Source: Martinezella rhizogenes
Lineage (GTDB): Bacteria > Pseudomonadota > Alphaproteobacteria > Rhizobiales > Rhizobiaceae
Assembly: GCF_000799715.1 (NCBI RefSeq)
Contig: NZ_JUHG01000017.1
Span: forward strand, 62,001-126,000
Length of the DNA: 64,000 bases
Direction of reading: 5' to 3'
Shown: one piece after another, positions 61,222-64,000 of the stretch
How the letters are laid out: each line of letters starts with the position of its first letter
How positions within the stretch are numbered: the stretch's first letter is position 1
The notes under the pieces: model-generated
The model's database searches: none
The model's input: only the letters and a program-made list of their open reading frames with translations
What the model was told of the DNA's origin: nothing
Position numbers and translations under genes: made by a program

Positions 61222-61937
61222 AGCACCTCGACTTCAACTGCCAGACTGTAGCCGCCGCCCCAATGGGTCTGGATGATGGTGGGATTCTTCGGGTCCGGCT
61301 CGATTTTCTTTCGTAGGCGGCTGACCTGATTGTCGATGCTGCGGTCAAAGGGATCGGCTATGCGCCCCACAGTCAGATCAAGCAATTGTTCGCGGGTGAG
61401 GACCATGAAAGGATGGTCCAGAAACACTTTCAAAAGCCGGTATTCCGCAGTGCTCAACGCCACGCCGAGGCCGTCGCTGGCTTGCAATTCCCTTCGCTTG
61501 GCGTGAAGCCGCCATCCGTTGAAGCGAATAATCTGATCTTTCGGCGTCTCGCGCGCATATGGCACGCTGGAGGTCCGGCGCAACACGGCGCGCACCCGTG
61601 CGAGCAACTCGCGTGGGTTGAACGGTTTCACCAGATAGTCGTCCGCTCCCAACTCCAATCCGATGATCCGATCGGTGTCATCCGTCATGGCCGTCAGGAA
61701 TATGATGGGTAATTCGGCACTGGTACGAATTTGCCGACAGACAGAAAGCCCGTCCTCCCCCGGCATCATGATATCGAGAATGATGAGGTCGGGGGCGCCA
61801 CGCTCCAGTGACTTTCGCAGCGCCGCGCCGCTATCGGCGACGCTCACCCGATAGCCGTGTTGCGAAAGATAGGCACCCACCAAGTCACGAATATCGCGAT
61901 GGTCGTCAACGACAATGATGTGAGGCTCATTGTGCAT
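61218..61937 (-). CDS. OmpR-family response regulator
   Basis: The 239-residue regulator has a receiver domain (VVDDHRDIRDLV, Asp in LIILDIMMPGEDG, Lys in YLVKPFNPREL) and an OmpR-type winged helix (DNQVSRLRKKIE, then THWGGGYSLAV). It is the promoter-proximal gene of the regulator-kinase pair. GATACA repeats spaced ten bases apart lie in the divergent region ahead of it and of the efflux genes. Confidence 0.91.
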   Translation of the reverse strand: MHNEPHIIVVDDHRDIRDLVGAYLSQHGYRVSVADSGAALRKSLERGAPDLIILDIMMPGEDGLSVCRQIRTSAELPIIFLTAMTDDTDRIIGLELGADDYLVKPFNPRELLARVRAVLRRTSSVPYARETPKDQIIRFNGWRLHAKRRELQASDGLGVALSTAEYRLLKVFLDHPFMVLTREQLLDLTVGRIADPFDRSIDNQVSRLRKKIEPDPKNPTIIQTHWGGGYSLAVEVEVL

Positions 61938-62052
61938 GGCCGGGCGTCTCTATCCCTAGTTGGAAAACAGAACGACTATACTCTTTAGGGCGAGCTCGAC
62001 ATCTGAAAAATTGTATAAAAATGTCTCCGGAACTGCCGGCGCCGCTCAATCG

Positions 62053-62068
62053 GATACAAATTGATACA
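62053..62068. promoter_or_regulatory. Tandem GATACA repeat, likely response-regulator site
   Basis: GATACA at 62053-62058 and 62063-62068 are direct repeats with exact 10-bp spacing. A related inverse TTGTAT occurs near 62012. They lie in the divergent region between the response regulator and the RND genes, as expected for an OmpR-type site. Confidence 0.5.
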
Positions 62069-62221
62069 CACTCCGTGGGATGTTGGCACAACTCTGCGAC
62101 AGACGGCGCATAGCCTGAGAACATTCGAACTTTGACAAGCAAGTTCGTGCTGCTCCGGGCCAAGGCGTTGTGGATTTCCAGACCACAGGCCCTCCCAATC
62201 AAATTTTTTATGAGGGCAATC

Positions 62222-63454
62222 GTGCCAAATTTAGTTTTGCGGGCCGCTTTCGGAGCCGCCATTATTGCAAGCCTCACGACTTGCAGCGATCAACAGACCG
62301 CGCAGCAACGCCAAGCTCCGCCGAAGCCGGCGATTGGTGCACAGACGCTGGAATCCAGGAGCGTTACCCTGGTCGCTGAACTGCCCGGACGGACGAGCGC
62401 GTTCCTCATGGCTGAAATTCGGCCGAGAGTGAGCGGGATCGTCCAAAGCCGTAACTTTCAGGAGGGCGGGGAGGTCAAGGCGGGCGACGTTCTCTATGAA
62501 CTCGATCCCACGCCCTTCGAAGCGACATATCGAAATGCCGATGCCGCACTCAAGCGGGCAAACGGTGCGGTTCCAAGCGCCCGGGGGCGGCTTGATCGCT
62601 TCATGAGCCTCAGCAGGCAAAATGCCGTCAGCAAGCAGGATTTCGATGATGCGCAGACGGCACTGGTGCAAGCCGAGGCGGATGTCGCCGCCGCAAATGC
62701 AGCGCTGGAAACGGCCCGCATCAATCTCGGATACACGAAGATCCGTGCGCCGATCGACGGCCGGATCGATGCATCGAGCGTTACGCCCGGCGCGCTCGTT
62801 ACGGCCGATCAAGCACAGGCATTGGCCACGATCCGTCAGTTGAATCTCATCAATGTGGATGTCGTGCAATCCAGCGCCAACATTCTCCGGCTGAGAAAGG
62901 CACTTGCGGGCGGCCGGATGAAGACAAATGGCGAATTTGTCACGGTGGAGCTGCTGCTTGAAGACGGGAGCCGCTATCCCAATCCTGGAAAGCTGCAATT
63001 TCTCGATTCCTCCGTATCGGCCAGTGCCGGAACCGTGTCCATCCGCGCCATCTTTCCAAACCCCGATAGACTACTGATGCCCGGCATGTACGTTCGTGCC
63101 ATCGTCGAGGAAGGGGTCATCCAGGACGGGCTTCTGGTGCCGCAACGGGCCGTTTCGCGGAACGCCCGGGGAGAGGCTACCGCCAGGTTTGTAACCCTGG
63201 ACAGCAAGATAGAGGAGCGCGTTCTGGCGGTCGATCGGACCGTCGGAAACAACTGGCTCGTCAACGCCGGGGTCGCCGCCGGCGACCGCATCGTCATCGA
63301 CGGGCTGCAGAAAGCGCAGGTCGGCCAAGAGGTCGAGGTGAGTGCTGTCAGCGTCGATGAAAGGACCGGTGAAGTCCACGCCGTCGAAACGCAATCCAAT
63401 CAGGCGACGGCGGATCGGTCGTCCAGTGACACTTCCGGCACCGCCACACGGTAA
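62222..63454 (+). CDS. RND efflux periplasmic adaptor (membrane fusion lipoprotein)
   Basis: This is an AcrA/MexA-type adaptor of about 410 residues. It has a lipoprotein signal ending in SLTTC, a lipoyl domain (AEIRPRVSGIVQSRNFQEGGEVKAGDVLYELDP), an alpha-hairpin (residues about 95-160) and beta-barrel domains with RAIFPNPDRLLMPGMYVRA. A GTG at 62222 follows GAGGG by five bases. An ATG at 62210 in the same frame adds four residues but lacks a ribosome site. The inner-membrane pump gene begins nine bases after its stop. Confidence 0.9.
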   Translation: MPNLVLRAAFGAAIIASLTTCSDQQTAQQRQAPPKPAIGAQTLESRSVTLVAELPGRTSAFLMAEIRPRVSGIVQSRNFQEGGEVKAGDVLYELDPTPFEATYRNADAALKRANGAVPSARGRLDRFMSLSRQNAVSKQDFDDAQTALVQAEADVAAANAALETARINLGYTKIRAPIDGRIDASSVTPGALVTADQAQALATIRQLNLINVDVVQSSANILRLRKALAGGRMKTNGEFVTVELLLEDGSRYPNPGKLQFLDSSVSASAGTVSIRAIFPNPDRLLMPGMYVRAIVEEGVIQDGLLVPQRAVSRNARGEATARFVTLDSKIEERVLAVDRTVGNNWLVNAGVAAGDRIVIDGLQKAQVGQEVEVSAVSVDERTGEVHAVETQSNQATADRSSSDTSGTATR

Positions 63455-63463
63455 GGTAGTACA

Positions 63464-64000
63464 ATGTCTCGCTTTTTTATTGATCGACCAATTTTCGCCT
63501 GGGTAATTGCGGTCGCCGTGATGTTGGCGGGTGCGCTGTCGATTGCCAGGCTGTCGGTCTCGCAATATCCCCAGATCGCGCCTACCACGGTGCGGATCAC
63601 CGCAAACTATCCCGGCGCGGACGCGCAGACCGTCGAGAATTCGGTAACGAAGGTTATCGAGCAGGGAATGACGGGCATCGACAATCTCGATTACATCACC
63701 TCCACATCGACCTCGACGGGGCAGGCGTCGATTTCGCTGACATTCACCAGCACGGCGAACCCGGATGTCGCGCAGATGCAGGTGCAGAACAACCTCCAGC
63801 TCGTCGAAGCGCGGCTGCCCCAGGTCGTGCAGAACACGGGCATCACCGTCTCCAAGTCGACGTCGAGCTTCTTCCTGGTCGCCTCCTTCGTTTCGACGGA
63901 CGACCGGCTGACGGCAAACGATCTCGCGGATTACATCGATACGTCGATGAACGATACGCTGCGCCGCATACCGGGGGTGGGCGACACTCAGATTTTCGGT
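63464..64000 (+). CDS. RND efflux transporter permease, 5' part only
   Basis: The 179 visible codons match the start of AcrB/MexB-type pumps: MSRFFIDRPIFAWVIAVAVMLAGALSI, then SQYPQIAPTTVRITANYPGADAQTVENSV, and a DTLRRIPGVGDTQIFG porter-domain segment. The pump drives drug efflux with the adaptor upstream and an outer-membrane channel. The ATG at 63464 follows AAGG by eight bases. The rest (about 860 residues) lies beyond the right edge. Confidence 0.93.
   Translation, partial: MSRFFIDRPIFAWVIAVAVMLAGALSIARLSVSQYPQIAPTTVRITANYPGADAQTVENSVTKVIEQGMTGIDNLDYITSTSTSTGQASISLTFTSTANPDVAQMQVQNNLQLVEARLPQVVQNTGITVSKSTSSFFLVASFVSTDDRLTANDLADYIDTSMNDTLRRIPGVGDTQIFG

Noticed and set aside
1..64000. CRISPR array, rRNA operon or replication origin
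   Set aside because: No regularly spaced repeats, rRNA-like sequence or repABC/parAB genes are visible.

Overview
The window reads as an accessory stretch of a high-GC alphaproteobacterial genome, most likely a Rhizobium or close Rhizobiaceae relative. The reasons are the family mix (plant-associated LuxR solo with proline iminopeptidases, DUF2161, GH94 and mannosidases, many LysR regulators), the rhizobial style of the protein sequences, and the frequent GTG/TTG starts behind GGAG-type ribosome sites. No rRNA, credible tRNA, CRISPR array or replication origin is visible. The density of regulators (a LuxR solo, OxyR plus five other LysR types, AraC, GntR, two TetR and two OmpR-type two-component systems) and of catabolic genes suggests a secondary replicon or a variable chromosomal region; that is inference.

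Layout. 1-2.7 kb: a LuxR solo with the Met/Trp substitutions of plant-signal-responsive members, flanked by two proline iminopeptidase genes. 2.8-7.2 kb: an ornithine cyclodeaminase-family gene behind a SoxR-like operator, convergent with a peroxide-defence operon ahpC-ahpF-oxyR that carries a recognisable OxyR box. 7.3-9.7 kb: a possible small RNA, an AraC regulator and a divergent Fsr-type efflux gene. 10-23 kb: GH38 alpha-mannosidase, a small secreted protein, an ABC exporter, DUF899, a J-domain protein, an HtrA protease, DUF2161, and a LysR/MFS/aldo-keto reductase set. 23-31 kb: a sugar locus (GH94 phosphorylase, beta-mannosidase, GntR regulator, divergent mannonate dehydratase) with paired operators between gntR and uxuA.

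30.9-37.6 kb looks like an acquired and eroded island. It has 1.3 kb without a recognisable gene, a 2-isopropylmalate-synthase-like enzyme lacking the allosteric domain, a ThDP-dependent enzyme, then scars of an MFS transporter, an IS3-type element and an IS110-type element around a TetR/VOC pair. 37.6-54.4 kb is a dense electrophile/quinone/aldehyde-handling region: old yellow enzyme (one intact, one internally deleted), SDRs, aldo-keto reductase, DJ-1/PfpI, flavodoxin-like protein, YciI, and four small proteins of the cupin, carboxymuconolactone decarboxylase, DUF1330 and ABM families that carry export signals. LysR and TetR regulators are interspersed, and a 27-bp element (22 of 27 identical) occurs ahead of two of the transcription units.

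54.5-64 kb: an OmpR-type two-component system with a divergent orphan substrate-binding protein, an ICMT-like membrane methyltransferase, a lipoprotein, a decayed LuxR fragment, and a second two-component system divergent from an RND efflux pair whose permease runs off the right edge.

The main signals for follow-up are the LuxR/pip locus, the SoxR-like box, the isopropylmalate synthase plus ThDP enzyme pair, the repeated 27-bp element and the cluster of deletion scars.
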